The notes: generated by a model from the sequence alone, not told the origin. A stretch of 64,000 bases of DNA from Endobacterium cereale (GCF_009617585.1 NZ_WIXI01000047.1:284715-348714), one strand, 5' to 3'. Shown: positions 51,530 to 60,990, numbered from the stretch's first letter. Numbers and translations: made by a program.

Positions 51530-52573
51530 ATGAAATTCAACAGACTCGGCCGGACGGACATTTCCGTTTCGGAAATCTGCCTCGGCACCATGACCTGGGG
51601 CACGCAGAACACGGAAGCCGAAGCCCATGCACAGATGGATTATGCCGTCGAACAGGGCGTCAATTTCTTCGACACCGCCGAACTCTATCCCACGACGCCG
51701 GTGAGCATCGAAACCTATGGCCGCACCGAAGAACATATCGGCACATGGCTGAAGAAGACCGGCAGCCGCGAAAAAATCGTGCTCGCCACCAAGATTGCCG
51801 GCGGTGGTCGCCCGCACATCCGTGACGGCCGACCGATCGAGGCCGCCACCATTCGCGAGGCGGTCGATGCCAGCCTCAACCGCCTTCAGACCGATTACAT
51901 CGATCTCTACCAGATCCACTGGCCGAACCGCCCGCACTACCATTTTCGCGGTGCATGGGATTTCAACGCCTTCGAACAGGACCGCGAAAAATCGGTGTCG
52001 GGCATCGCCGAAAAGCTGGAAACGCTTGACGAGCTGGTAAAGGCTGGAAAGATCCGTACGATCGGTCTGTCCAACGAAACCGCTTGGGGCACGATGCAAT
52101 ATCTGCGTCAGGCCGAGGAAAAGGGCTTTCCGCGGGTCGTCTCGATCCAGAACGAATACAATCTGCTGTATCGCTCCTTCGATCTCGACATGGCGGAAGT
52201 CTCGCATCACGGCGATGTCGGTCTGCTGGCCTATTCGCCGCTCGCCGCGGGTTTGCTGACCGGTAAATATCTGGGCGGCGCTCGCCCGGCCGGATCACGC
52301 GCAACCATCAACGACAATCTTGGTGGTCGCCTTCAGCCACACCAGGAACCGGCGGTCGCCGCCTATGTCGCGCTTGCGAAGAAGCACGGAATCGATCCGG
52401 CCCAGATGGCGATCGCGTTTTGCCTCACACGCCCGTTCATGGCCTCGGTCATCATCGGCGCGACCAGCATGGAACAACTGAAAGCCGATATTGGTGCTGC
52501 CGATATCACGCTGTCAGATGACGTGCTGGCGGATATCGCCAAAATTCACCGGCAGTATCCAGCGCCGATCTGA
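51530..52573 (+). CDS. Aldo/keto reductase (Tas-like)
   Basis: A 347-residue NADPH-dependent reductase with a TIM-barrel fold. The active-site Asp and Tyr lie in VNFFDTAELYP, the Lys in IVLATKIAGGG and the His in DLYQIHWPNRP. The cofactor-binding C-terminus includes SVIIGATSMEQLKADIGA. The insert and length match the E. coli Tas group. The natural substrate is unknown. It is transcribed away from the Nramp-like gene. Confidence 0.93.
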   Translation: MKFNRLGRTDISVSEICLGTMTWGTQNTEAEAHAQMDYAVEQGVNFFDTAELYPTTPVSIETYGRTEEHIGTWLKKTGSREKIVLATKIAGGGRPHIRDGRPIEAATIREAVDASLNRLQTDYIDLYQIHWPNRPHYHFRGAWDFNAFEQDREKSVSGIAEKLETLDELVKAGKIRTIGLSNETAWGTMQYLRQAEEKGFPRVVSIQNEYNLLYRSFDLDMAEVSHHGDVGLLAYSPLAAGLLTGKYLGGARPAGSRATINDNLGGRLQPHQEPAVAAYVALAKKHGIDPAQMAIAFCLTRPFMASVIIGATSMEQLKADIGAADITLSDDVLADIAKIHRQYPAPI

Positions 52574-52683
52574 GGCGCACAAACCCGGACATTACAGTGA
52601 GCGGCGCGCGGGCAACCGGGCGCCGTTTTGCTGTGACACGATGAGATCGCGAATTGGCGGAAAATCGGCCCTCCGCCAGCGTG

Positions 52684-52908
52684 TTAACGCGCACGCCTTC
52701 GTAACTTTCGCCAGCCCATGAAAAACAGGATGATGAAGCCGACGGACAGAAGCGGCGCCACGAGGAATGCGGCAGCATAACCACAACTGCCCTCGAAACA
52801 GCTGCCGAGCATGCCCGCCTGCGCTGCAAGCGAGGCGACAAGCAATGCCAGAAAGCAGCAAACCATAATGCCGCACAGCGCGATAACAAGACGGATAAAA
52901 ATTCTCAT
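52684..52908 (-). CDS. Hypothetical 74-residue membrane protein
   Basis: I do not recognise a family. Two hydrophobic helices (about residues 3-30 and 43-66) flank a short loop with two Cys (GSCFEGSCGY), and the C-terminus is very basic (WRKLRRRAR), as expected for a cytoplasmic end. The ribosome site is weak. Confidence 0.45.
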   Translation of the reverse strand: MRIFIRLVIALCGIMVCCFLALLVASLAAQAGMLGSCFEGSCGYAAAFLVAPLLSVGFIILFFMGWRKLRRRAR

Positions 52909-53245
52909 GGACGGCGCTGTAGCAATGTCGGCGCCCGGCCAGCAAGCTCAAATGCAAACGCTGATTCGCCGCCACTTCGTTTAAGACATCGCTAATTTCA
53001 GGTGCCTGCCTGTGGAAGACCACCGGATTCCGTGCCAGGACAATACAGATCGGTAGGTTTCGGCAGAGCGGGTAAGACCCTCTTAACGAACACGCCACGC
53101 TATTTGTGCGCTGCACTGTTCGCCCACCAAAGCGGGCGCTAGCTTTTCCGTCAATCAGTCACAAACCCGCTGCCGATGGCCGCATCCCGTGCGTCCAATA
53201 TCCCTTCATGTCCGATCGGCAGCCCTAAACGCGGAAGAGAAAACC
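52909..53245. other. Intergenic region
   Basis: About 340 bp between divergent small genes. I see no hairpin with a T tract, no clear promoter and no supported open frame. Confidence 0.4.
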
Positions 53246-53626
53246 ATGACGATCAACGCCATCAGTTCCCTCCAGCGCTCTCTTTACACCGGTAATGACG
53301 CAGCACTACTCGTCACTCCAACCATGGGTTCGTCAGCCACGACCATGCCCAGCCAGCCGCTGATACCGCAAAGCAAGCTGGAGAGCGGTTTTCAGAATAA
53401 TACCGGCAATCCCGGCCATTCTGCGCTGGCCAAGATCGTGGAAATTCTCGACCTGATGCGCCCCTTGAAAAAGGACAATGCCGAAGATGTCACGCACAAC
53501 CCTGTCCACGACGATAGCGTGAAGGCGGTTTCCGCCTTTCTTGACGGCCTTGAGGAGAACGAGATTTTTTCTCAGCCAGTCGTTCCCCGCCCATCCAATC
53601 TGCAAGACCTCTATGCTCAGTTCTGA
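53246..53626 (+). CDS. Hypothetical protein sharing the N-terminal layout of the downstream repeat protein
   Basis: I do not recognise a family. The 126-residue protein is hydrophilic and opens with MTINAISSLQRS. It has no signal peptide or helix. The segment SALAKIVEILDLMRPLKKDNAED (about residues 60-82) resembles KAISRIIEILTLGNAESDDQ in the next gene, and both proteins start with a short S/T-I-N-A motif. The start at 53246 follows GGAAGAG. It may be a relative of the N-terminal region of the next protein without repeats. Confidence 0.6.
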   Translation: MTINAISSLQRSLYTGNDAALLVTPTMGSSATTMPSQPLIPQSKLESGFQNNTGNPGHSALAKIVEILDLMRPLKKDNAEDVTHNPVHDDSVKAVSAFLDGLEENEIFSQPVVPRPSNLQDLYAQF

Positions 53627-53801
53627 ACAGTCGCCTTCACCTTAGGCCGTCGGTTCACTGCTCATTTACCGATTCCGAAGGCCGCGATGGCTCAACAGCC
53701 AATGCAAGCATAGGGTGCAAAAACAGGTCATCATGATGATGGCCCCTACTCCTGCGCAGGCGCAATGATGACGCCCGCGCCTACCCCCTACCGGATGAAC
53801 A

Positions 53802-54692
53802 ATGGTCAGCATCAACGCATTCTACCGCAGTGCCAATGCCGCGCAGTATGCAAGCCAGTTGTTCAGCAACAACCGCCCCTCACCTGCGCCAACCACTTTG
53901 AGCAATGACCGCTCCTCCGGCACCTATGTTCCGCGCGTTAGCGCGACGGAAAAGGCGATTTCCCGCATCATCGAGATCCTGACGCTTGGCAATGCCGAAA
54001 GCGATGATCAGGCCAGCGTCTCCGGGAATTTTGGGTACATCACCAGCGCACGCGGCACCAAGAACGACGACACGCTGACATTTGCCGGGCGCAGCGTCTC
54101 CAATGTGGAGGCAGCAGCGGGCAATGACAGCATCATCATCAAGTCAGAGACCACGTCCGCGATCGACGGTGGTGATGGCGATGACCAGATCAAGCTGGCC
54201 GCCCGTTTCCTAAATGACATTACCGGCGGCATGGGCGACGATACGATCGAGATTTCCGCAACGACCGTCCTGTCCGTCGATGGTGGCGGCGGCAACGACA
54301 CGCTGAAGATCTCAGCCGATACCGTGCTCGGCCTGACTGGTGGTGACGGAGACGACAATATCCACGTTGACGGCAAGCGTCTCTCTGCCTCGGGGGGGAC
54401 CGGCAACGACACAGTGACCTTCAACATCAGGCGCGGCGGCTCCGCCGAATACCTGTTTGCCAGAGGAGACGGCACGGATACGATCGCCAGCAACGGCGCA
54501 CTGACCATCGTGTTGACCGGCTACACTCCCACCGAACTCTCCGTAATGACAAGCAACAACAGGATGGTGGTCACCTTTGATGGCTCAGAGGATAAACTGA
54601 CGCTCGAGTTTGCGGACAGAGCCCTTGAGGCTGCCAAACCGAATTTCGGTTTCTTCACGGAGAATGGCGCTCTCACCCTGTGGATCAAATAG
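53802..54692 (+). CDS. Repeat protein with 19-residue RTX-like (GGxGxDxI) units
   Basis: The 296-residue protein has an N-terminal region without a signal peptide (to about residue 80). It then carries about five tandem units of 19 residues, each opening with a glycine/aspartate turn: AAAGNDSI, GGDGDDQI, GGMGDDTI, GGGGNDTL, GGDGDDNI, then GGTGNDTV. Classical RTX repeats are nine residues; here one such turn occurs per 19-residue unit, suggesting a beta-helix with long rungs and calcium in the turns. The C-terminal part (TLEFADRALEAAK) resembles the end of type I-secreted RTX proteins. No secretion genes are adjacent. Confidence 0.72.
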   Translation: MVSINAFYRSANAAQYASQLFSNNRPSPAPTTLSNDRSSGTYVPRVSATEKAISRIIEILTLGNAESDDQASVSGNFGYITSARGTKNDDTLTFAGRSVSNVEAAAGNDSIIIKSETTSAIDGGDGDDQIKLAARFLNDITGGMGDDTIEISATTVLSVDGGGGNDTLKISADTVLGLTGGDGDDNIHVDGKRLSASGGTGNDTVTFNIRRGGSAEYLFARGDGTDTIASNGALTIVLTGYTPTELSVMTSNNRMVVTFDGSEDKLTLEFADRALEAAKPNFGFFTENGALTLWIK

Positions 54693-55019
54693 GCGCCAAT
54701 CCGGCAAAGACCGGCGCAAAGCGCGGCAACCCATCGGCACCTCACTCACCTTTTGCGTGCTGCCACTTGCCATCCGGCCAAAAATCCGTATAAGCCGCCC
54801 TTGTTCGCACACCTGGTCTTCTGGCTGGTGGCTGTACGGAGGGCGGGTTCCAGATCAGGAACCGCATGGACCGCAGGGTCCAGGCCTCCCGTGTCTCCGC
54901 TCTCGACCGTCTCGAAACAACAACTTTTCTTGCAAGGGCTCTGCCCTCTCCCAAGACCAGTCGTTGAGGCTTAGCCGCCGAGGTCCGGGTCAGACAAACG
55001 CAAGAAAAGGCAAAGTTAC
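54693..55019. other. Leader region of rpsF
   Basis: About 325 bp before rpsF. A GCGCC/GGCGC hairpin sits just after the repeat-protein stop codon. The last 60 bp contain a possible GACC/GGTC stem with an internal CCGCCG, where an S6:S18-binding leader could lie, but I cannot establish the motif. Confidence 0.35.
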
Positions 55020-55463
55020 ATGGCTCTTTACGAACACGTATTCCTTGCCCGACAGGATATGTCCGCACAGCAGGTCGACGCCCTCGTAGAACAGTACAAG
55101 GGTGTCCTCGAAGCTAACGGCGGCAAGGTCGGGCGCGTAGAAAACTGGGGCTTGAAGTCCCTGACCTACCGCATGAAGAAGAACCGCAAGGCTCACTACG
55201 CTCTGATGGACATCGATGCTCCGGCTGCTGCCGTGCACGAAATGGAACGTCAGATGCGCATCAACGAAGACGTTCTTCGCTACATGACGATCGCCGTCGA
55301 GAAGCACGAAGAAGGTCCGTCTGCCATGATGCAGAAGCGCGACCGTGACGACCGTCCGCGTCGTGACGGCGACGACCGTGGCCCGCGCCGCGAGTTCGGT
55401 GACCGCCCGCCGCGTCGTGACGGCGACTTCCAGCGCGCGCCGCGTCCGGCTCGTGAAGCTTAA
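55020..55463 (+). CDS. rpsF: 30S ribosomal protein S6
   Basis: A 147-residue ribosomal protein that pairs with S18 in the small-subunit platform. The core (MALYEHVFLARQDMS ... GLKSLTYRMKKNRKAHYALMDIDAP) is standard. The C-terminal tail is long and charged with repeated RRDGD/RPPRR segments, as in other Rhizobiales. AAAGG lies upstream. It is the first gene of the rpsF-rpsR unit. Confidence 0.97.
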   Translation: MALYEHVFLARQDMSAQQVDALVEQYKGVLEANGGKVGRVENWGLKSLTYRMKKNRKAHYALMDIDAPAAAVHEMERQMRINEDVLRYMTIAVEKHEEGPSAMMQKRDRDDRPRRDGDDRGPRREFGDRPPRRDGDFQRAPRPAREA

Positions 55464-55486
55464 TCGGCTAGAAGGGATCAAACACT

Positions 55487-55729
55487 ATGGCTGAAACTTC
55501 TCCGGCTCGCCGCCCGTTCCATCGTCGTCGCAAGACCTGCCCGTTCTCGGGTGCAAACGCGCCGAAGATCGACTACAAGGACGTTCGTCTGCTGCAGCGC
55601 TACATTTCTGAGCGCGGCAAGATCGTTCCTTCGCGTATCACCGCAGTTTCCCAGAAGAAGCAGCGCGAACTGGCCCAGGCCATCAAGCGCGCCCGCTTCC
55701 TCGGCCTGCTGCCGTACGTCGTAGCTTAA
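55487..55729 (+). CDS. rpsR: 30S ribosomal protein S18
   Basis: An 80-residue ribosomal protein with the family block IDYKDVRLLQRYISERGKIVPSRITAVSQKKQRELAQAIKRARFLGLLPY. It is 23 bp after rpsF, with GAAGGGA as ribosome site. Confidence 0.97.
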   Translation: MAETSPARRPFHRRRKTCPFSGANAPKIDYKDVRLLQRYISERGKIVPSRITAVSQKKQRELAQAIKRARFLGLLPYVVA

Positions 55730-55738
55730 TGATTGTTG

Positions 55739-55764
55739 GACCCGCTGATTAAGAATCGGCGGGT
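55739..55764 (+). terminator. Hairpin after rpsR
   Basis: ACCCGCTGATT pairs with AATCGGCGGGT (one mismatch) around a 3-nt loop, followed by CTAATTT. It begins 10 bp after the rpsR stop and could partly end transcription before the DUF2232 gene. Confidence 0.5.
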
Positions 55765-55889
55765 CTAATTTCCCTTCCGCGTTGGGCGCGGATCGGACCG
55801 AACTGCCGGCCACAAGGCCAAAACCCATGTTGGGGATTTCAAGGCGACAAGCCCTCCCCTAACTGCTCGATACGCAGGACAGCGAAACC

Positions 55890-56900
55890 GTGAACGCACA
55901 GATAAAGACAGTATTGCCGACCGGCATCATCGCCGGCATTGCCGCGACCATGCTGGTACTGGGCGCGTCTACGCAGTCGTTCCTGTCGACCATTCTCTTC
56001 GCATCCTCCGCACTTCCCATTCTGATTGCCGGCCTCGGCTGGGGCAATCGCGCCGCCATTATCGCCGTCGTTTCGTCCGCAATACTTGGCGCCATCATGG
56101 TGTCGCCGACCTTTGCGCTGATGATCGGCGTCTTCACGCTGATCCCGGCCGGCTGGCTGTCGCACCTTGCAAACTTGGCGCGCCCGGCTTCCGAACTCGG
56201 CGGGCCCGACAACCTGATGGCATGGTATCCGATCTCGGATATCCTCATGCATCTTTGCGGCCTCGTGACGATAGCGCTGATCATTCTCGGCTTCATGATC
56301 GGTTATGGACCGGAACTGACCAATTCAATCGTCGATGCCATGAGCGCATCGCTGAACGATCCGAATTCTCAATTTGCCGGCGATCCGCAGGCGCTCGCGC
56401 AGATGCAGCAGAGCCTTGCACAGACCAAGTCGATCATCGTTCTTCTGATGCCAGTCGTTCAGGGCGCCGCATGGGTAGCACTGCTGTTTGCCGCCTTCTA
56501 TTTTGCTGTGCGCATCGTTTCCCGTTCCGGCCGCGCCATGCGTCCGCGCGAAGACATGCCTTCGGCGCTGCGTATGAACCGCAATGCCATTTTCATCTTC
56601 CTCGCCGGCATCCTGATGATGTTTTTCGGTGGCGTTCCGGCCATGATCGGCGCCACGATCTGCGGCACATTTGGCGGCGGTTTCCTGATGGCCGGCTTCG
56701 CCGCCTTGCATTTCCGCAGCCTCGGCAAGGACTGGCGCATTCCGGCGCTGACGCTGTGCTATCTCTCCTCGATGATGATGCTTCCGGCTTTCGCCGTGCT
56801 CATCCTCGGGCTTTTCGATACCCGCCGCACGATCGCACTGACACCGGTGCGTGCCGACGACGGCAAACAGACCAATACAGATATCAACGAACAGAACTGA
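55890..56900 (+). CDS. DUF2232 family membrane protein
   Basis: A 336-residue integral membrane protein with about eight helices (VLPTGIIAGIAATMLVLG, then VQGAAWVALLFAAFYFAV and others). It belongs to the family found between rpsR and rplI in alphaproteobacteria and related to YybS. The function is unknown. The GTG start at 55890 fits the helix position. It is 19 bp upstream of rplI. Confidence 0.85.
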   Translation: MNAQIKTVLPTGIIAGIAATMLVLGASTQSFLSTILFASSALPILIAGLGWGNRAAIIAVVSSAILGAIMVSPTFALMIGVFTLIPAGWLSHLANLARPASELGGPDNLMAWYPISDILMHLCGLVTIALIILGFMIGYGPELTNSIVDAMSASLNDPNSQFAGDPQALAQMQQSLAQTKSIIVLLMPVVQGAAWVALLFAAFYFAVRIVSRSGRAMRPREDMPSALRMNRNAIFIFLAGILMMFFGGVPAMIGATICGTFGGGFLMAGFAALHFRSLGKDWRIPALTLCYLSSMMMLPAFAVLILGLFDTRRTIALTPVRADDGKQTNTDINEQN

Positions 56901-56919
56901 CACCCGAAAGGATAATACA

Positions 56920-57495
56920 ATGGACGTCATTCTTCTTGAACGCATCGCCAAGCTCGGCCAGATGGGCGAGACCGTAAAGGTCAAGGACGGCTTTGCTCGT
57001 AACTACCTGCTGCCGCAGGGCAAGGCGCTGCGCGCCAACGAAGGCAACAAGAAGCGCTTCGAAGCCGAACGTGCCACCCTTGAAGCCCGTAACCTCGAGC
57101 GCAAGGGCGAAGCTCAGACCGTTGCCGACGTTCTCGGCGGCAAGACCTTCCTCGTCGTCCGCTCGGCCGGCGAAACCGGTCAGCTCTACGGTTCTGTTGC
57201 TGCCCGCGACATCATCGAAGTTCTGTCGGCTGAAGGCTTCAACATCGGCCGCAACCAGGTCGACCTGAACACCCCGATCAAGACCATCGGCCTGCACAGC
57301 GTTACGCTGCACCTGCATTCGGAAGTCGAAATCGAAATCCAGCTCAACGTTGCCCGTTCGGCTGAAGAAGCAGAACGTCAGGCCAAGGGCGAAAGCCTCA
57401 CCTCGGCTGACGCCATCTACGGCGTTGACGAAGACGCGCTGCGTCCGGAAGACTTCTTCGATCCGGAAGCCGACCAGGACGGCGACGACGAATAA
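56920..57495 (+). CDS. rplI: 50S ribosomal protein L9
   Basis: A 191-residue protein of the large subunit. The N-terminal domain (MDVILLERIAKLGQMGETVKVKDGFARNYLLPQGKALRA) and the linking helix are typical, and the C-terminal domain carries an acidic tail common in Rhizobiales. AAAGGA lies upstream, and a strong terminator follows 29 bp after the stop codon. Confidence 0.97.
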   Translation: MDVILLERIAKLGQMGETVKVKDGFARNYLLPQGKALRANEGNKKRFEAERATLEARNLERKGEAQTVADVLGGKTFLVVRSAGETGQLYGSVAARDIIEVLSAEGFNIGRNQVDLNTPIKTIGLHSVTLHLHSEVEIEIQLNVARSAEEAERQAKGESLTSADAIYGVDEDALRPEDFFDPEADQDGDDE

Positions 57496-57832
57496 TATTC
57501 TTCTCGTAGATCTTTCTGCGGGTAACGCCCGGGCTTCACAGCCCGGGCGTTTTTTGTTTGTCGGCCTCACGGCAATATAGGTGTAACCGGGTCAAATCGG
57601 TTTCGGTCTCCCATCCGATGCGTTAGACTCACTTAATGTGAAGCCGAGTCGCATCCGCCGCACAGTCAACCGGATTTGCAACTTCGTTGCGTTTTTTCTG
57701 CGGGCTGTGAACTGCTGTGGGAAATGCTTTTCTCGTCGGTCCGGCGTTCCAAGCCGCGCCTAATGCTTCTACAAGCAGACGATACCAAAAGACGCTGACG
57801 ACCAGACCGCAAAAAGACGGATAATAGAACCT
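57496..57832. other. Intergenic region between rplI and dnaB
   Basis: About 335 bp. The first 60 bp hold the rplI terminator. The remainder presumably contains the dnaB promoter, but I find no convincing hexamer pair and no supported open frame. Confidence 0.45.
57525..57556 (+). terminator. Intrinsic terminator of the rpsF-rpsR-rplI unit
   Basis: A perfect 11-bp stem ACGCCCGGGCT/AGCCCGGGCGT with a 4-nt loop is followed by TTTTT. It begins 29 bp after the rplI stop codon. Confidence 0.92.
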
Positions 57833-59329
57833 ATGAACGAAGTTCCGCGTAAACTTGCCAATATCCAGCCCGCAGAGCCGCATTACCGCGAAGCTCCGAA
57901 CAATATCGAGGCGGAACAGGCCCTGCTCGGCGCGATCCTCGTCAATAACGACGCCTATTACCGCGTCTCCGACTTTTTGAAGCCACCGCATCTGCACGAA
58001 CCGCTTCACCGCAAGATCTACGAGGTCGCCAGCGACATCATTCGCATGGGCAAGACCGCGACACCGGTGACACTGAAAAACTTCCTGCCTGCCGACCAGA
58101 AGGTTGGCGACATGACGGTGGCGCAATATCTTGCCCGCCTCGCCGCCGAAGCCGTGTCGATCATCAACGCCGAAGACTATGGTCGCGCCATCTACGATCT
58201 GGCGCTGCGTCGCGCGCTGATCACCATTGGCGAGGACATGGTCAACATCGCCTTCGACGCACCTCTGGACATGCCGCCGCAGACCCAGATCGAAGACACA
58301 GAGCGACGTCTGTTCGAACTGGCCGAAACCGGGCGTTACGACGGCGGTTTCCAATCGTTCAACGATGCGGTCGCGCTTGCCATCGATATGGCCGGTCAGG
58401 CCTATGAGCGCGACGGCCACCTTTCCGGCATTTCCACCGGCATCATGTCGCTTGACGGCAAGATGGGTGGTCTGCAGCGCTCCGACTTGATCGTGCTTGC
58501 CGGACGTCCGGGCATGGGTAAAACCTCGCTTGCCACCAACATCGCCTACAACATCGCAGCCGCCTACGAGCCTGAAGTGCAGCCGGACGGTTCTTTCAAG
58601 GCCAAGAACGGCGGTGTCGTCGGTTTCTATTCGCTGGAAATGTCGTCCGAACAGCTGGCAACCCGTATCATCTCCGAGCAGACGGAAGTGTCGTCATCCA
58701 AAATCCGCCGTGGTGACATTACCGAGTCCGATTTCGAAAAGCTGGTCGCCTGCAGCCAGATGATGCAGAAAGTGCCGCTGTTCATCGACCAGACCGGTGG
58801 TATTTCCATCGCCCAGCTATCGGCGCGTGCCCGCCGCTTGAAGCGCCAGCGCGGCCTCGATTGCCTTGTGGTCGACTATATCCAGTTGATGACCGGTTCC
58901 GGCAAATCCGGCGAAAACCGCGTGCAGGAAATCACCCAGATCACCACGGGCCTGAAATCGCTCGGCAAGGAACTGAACGTGCCGATCATCGCGCTGTCGC
59001 AGCTGTCGCGTGGTGTTGAAAGCCGTGAAGACAAACGCCCGCAGCTCTCCGACCTTCGCGAATCCGGCTCGATCGAACAGGACGCCGACGTGGTGCTGTT
59101 CGTGTTCCGTGAAGAATATTATGTGAAGAACATGGAACCGCGGGACATTTCCGATCCAAAATATCCGGAATGGGAAACGTTGATGGACAAGGTCAAGGGC
59201 ACGGCCGACGTCATCATCGCCAAGCAGCGTCACGGACCGACCGGCACCGTCAAACTCGCCTTCCAGTCGGAATTCACCCGCTTTACCGATCTCGCCGAGC
59301 CGAGCTTCACGCATTACGAAGAGCCGTGA
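57833..59329 (+). CDS. dnaB: Replicative DNA helicase
   Basis: The 498-residue hexameric helicase of the replication fork. The N-terminal domain opens with PNNIEAEQALLGAILVNNDAYY. The RecA-like C-terminal domain has Walker A GRPGMGKTS, Walker B LDCLVVDYIQLM and the GSIEQDADVVLFVFREEYY block. No intein or unusual insertion is present. Confidence 0.98.
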   Translation: MNEVPRKLANIQPAEPHYREAPNNIEAEQALLGAILVNNDAYYRVSDFLKPPHLHEPLHRKIYEVASDIIRMGKTATPVTLKNFLPADQKVGDMTVAQYLARLAAEAVSIINAEDYGRAIYDLALRRALITIGEDMVNIAFDAPLDMPPQTQIEDTERRLFELAETGRYDGGFQSFNDAVALAIDMAGQAYERDGHLSGISTGIMSLDGKMGGLQRSDLIVLAGRPGMGKTSLATNIAYNIAAAYEPEVQPDGSFKAKNGGVVGFYSLEMSSEQLATRIISEQTEVSSSKIRRGDITESDFEKLVACSQMMQKVPLFIDQTGGISIAQLSARARRLKRQRGLDCLVVDYIQLMTGSGKSGENRVQEITQITTGLKSLGKELNVPIIALSQLSRGVESREDKRPQLSDLRESGSIEQDADVVLFVFREEYYVKNMEPRDISDPKYPEWETLMDKVKGTADVIIAKQRHGPTGTVKLAFQSEFTRFTDLAEPSFTHYEEP

Positions 59330-59334
59330 TTTTG

Positions 59335-59363
59335 AAAGGTCCAGACTTGGTCTGGGCCTTTTC
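59335..59363 (+). terminator. Intrinsic terminator of dnaB
   Basis: An 11-bp stem (AAAGGTCCAGA against TCTGGGCCTTT, one G-T pair) with a 5-nt loop and a T tail lies directly after the dnaB stop codon. Confidence 0.8.
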
Positions 59364-59466
59364 TCTTGCCTTCGCGCTGTACCATATTTGCCCGAAGCGA
59401 CTTTCCTCTTCCTAGCGATGCCTATAGGGTCGCCGCACGATTGACGCATTGCATGAGTGCCTCCCT

Positions 59467-60654
59467 ATGAACGAGATGATCGACATTTCCGAAACCGAAG
59501 ATTTCGACAACGGCGTGGCTTATGATCCGTTCGATACGGCACCGGTTCGCCTCACTGTCGATCTCGGCGCACTCAGCGAAAACTGGCGCGACATGGCGCG
59601 TCGCTCCGGCGGTGCCCGCACCGCCGCCGTCGTCAAGGCGGATGCCTATGGTCTCGGACTGGAAGACTGTGGCACCGCGCTTTATGAAGCCGGCGCCCGC
59701 GATTTTTTCGTGGCCGTGCCGCAGGAAGGCGCAACGCTGCGCACCTATGCGCCGGATGCCCGCATCTATGTTCTGTCGGGCATCTGGCCCGGCCAGGAGG
59801 ACTTTTTCTTCGACCATGATCTCGTACCGGTTCTGGCTTCGGAAGAGCAGCTTGCCTTCTGGATGTCGGTCATCGCCGACCGTGACGACCACCCTTGTGC
59901 GCTGCACGTCGATACCGGCTTCAACCGTCTTGGCCTTCCGCTCGAAGACGCGCTGGCGCTTGCCGACGACGTGTCGCGCCCCGCGAGTTTTTCCCCGGTT
60001 CTGGTGATGTCGCACCTGCATAGCGGCGACAACCCGTCCTCGCCGCTGAGCCGTGTACAGCTCGAAGCATTTCAACAGATTGCCGAAGCCTTCGAAGGTA
60101 TTGAGGCAAGCCTTTCCGCCTCTGCCGGCATCTTTCTCGGCTCCGAATACCATTTTGACCTGACCCGCCCCGGCATCGCCGTTTATGGCGGCGAAGCCGT
60201 CAATGGCATGCAGCCGCTGAAGCCTGTTGCCAAGGCGGAAGCCCGCATCGTCCAGATCCGCGAGGCAGCGGCCGGCTCCACCGTCAGCTACGGCGCCACC
60301 CACCAACTGTCGCGCAACAGCCGGCTTGCCGTTGTCTCCGCCGGTTATGCAGACGGCTATCTGCGCTCGCTGTCCGGCTCCGGCGTGCCCCTACGCGCCG
60401 GCGGCACTTCGGGTGCCTTCGGTTTCGTCGGCAATACGCGCGTGCCGGTGCTCGGCCGCGTCACCATGGACATGGTAATCTTCGACATTACCGACGTCCC
60501 GGAAGGCGATGTTCGAGTCGGCGATTATATCGAGCTGTTCGGCCCCAACATTCCCCTCGACGAGGCTGCCCGTGCCGGTGGCACGATCGGTTACGAACTC
60601 CTGACCAGCCTCGGCCTGCGCCACGAGCGCCGTTACATCGACGCCAACGACTGA
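59467..60654 (+). CDS. alr: Alanine racemase
   Basis: A 395-residue PLP enzyme that supplies D-alanine for peptidoglycan. The PLP Lys is in VVKADAYGLGLED, and the second catalytic base Tyr is in TVSYGATHQLS. The C-terminal domain includes VPVLGRVTMDMVIFDITDVPEG. I start at 59467 (MNEMIDIS); an upstream TTG at 59449 and an ATG at 59476 are alternatives, as no clear ribosome site decides it. Confidence 0.95.
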   Translation: MNEMIDISETEDFDNGVAYDPFDTAPVRLTVDLGALSENWRDMARRSGGARTAAVVKADAYGLGLEDCGTALYEAGARDFFVAVPQEGATLRTYAPDARIYVLSGIWPGQEDFFFDHDLVPVLASEEQLAFWMSVIADRDDHPCALHVDTGFNRLGLPLEDALALADDVSRPASFSPVLVMSHLHSGDNPSSPLSRVQLEAFQQIAEAFEGIEASLSASAGIFLGSEYHFDLTRPGIAVYGGEAVNGMQPLKPVAKAEARIVQIREAAAGSTVSYGATHQLSRNSRLAVVSAGYADGYLRSLSGSGVPLRAGGTSGAFGFVGNTRVPVLGRVTMDMVIFDITDVPEGDVRVGDYIELFGPNIPLDEAARAGGTIGYELLTSLGLRHERRYIDAND

Positions 60655-60732
60655 CCTCTTTCGACCCTTCTTTTCTGCGACCTCTTGGAAGCCGATGGCG
60701 ACCGTGCTAGAAGAGAACAAAAGGAGATCGAA

Positions 60733-60990
60733 ATGACCGAGATCCATCTCAGTGACAAGCAAAAGGCGTTCATCGAAGAGCAGGTGAACTCCGGAGCCTA
60801 CGATAGTGCCGAAGACGTCATCTCCGATGGCCTGTCTCGCCTGGGAAGCGAGAACGAGGAGTTGCGAGCGATGATCGCGGAAGCGGACGCGCAATTGGCA
60901 CGGGGTGAGTTTGTCACCTACGCCAATGCCGCTGCTCATGCCGATTCCATCATCGAGCGGGGGATGCGGCTATTAGACCGAAAGAGCTGA
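60733..60990 (+). CDS. ParD-like antitoxin of a type II toxin-antitoxin module
   Basis: An 85-residue protein with an N-terminal ribbon-helix-helix (MTEIHLSDKQKAFIEEQVNSGAYDSAEDVISDGLSRLGSENEELRAMI), typical of ParD, and a C-terminal tail that would wrap the toxin. AAGGAG lies 6 bp before the ATG. The 3' end overlaps the putative parE-like frame by 19 bp. ParD proteins neutralise ParE and repress their own operon. Confidence 0.9.
   Translation: MTEIHLSDKQKAFIEEQVNSGAYDSAEDVISDGLSRLGSENEELRAMIAEADAQLARGEFVTYANAAAHADSIIERGMRLLDRKS

Noticed and set aside
57833..59329. Intein in dnaB
   Set aside because: The Walker A region and the rest of the gene are uninterrupted and the length of 498 residues is normal.
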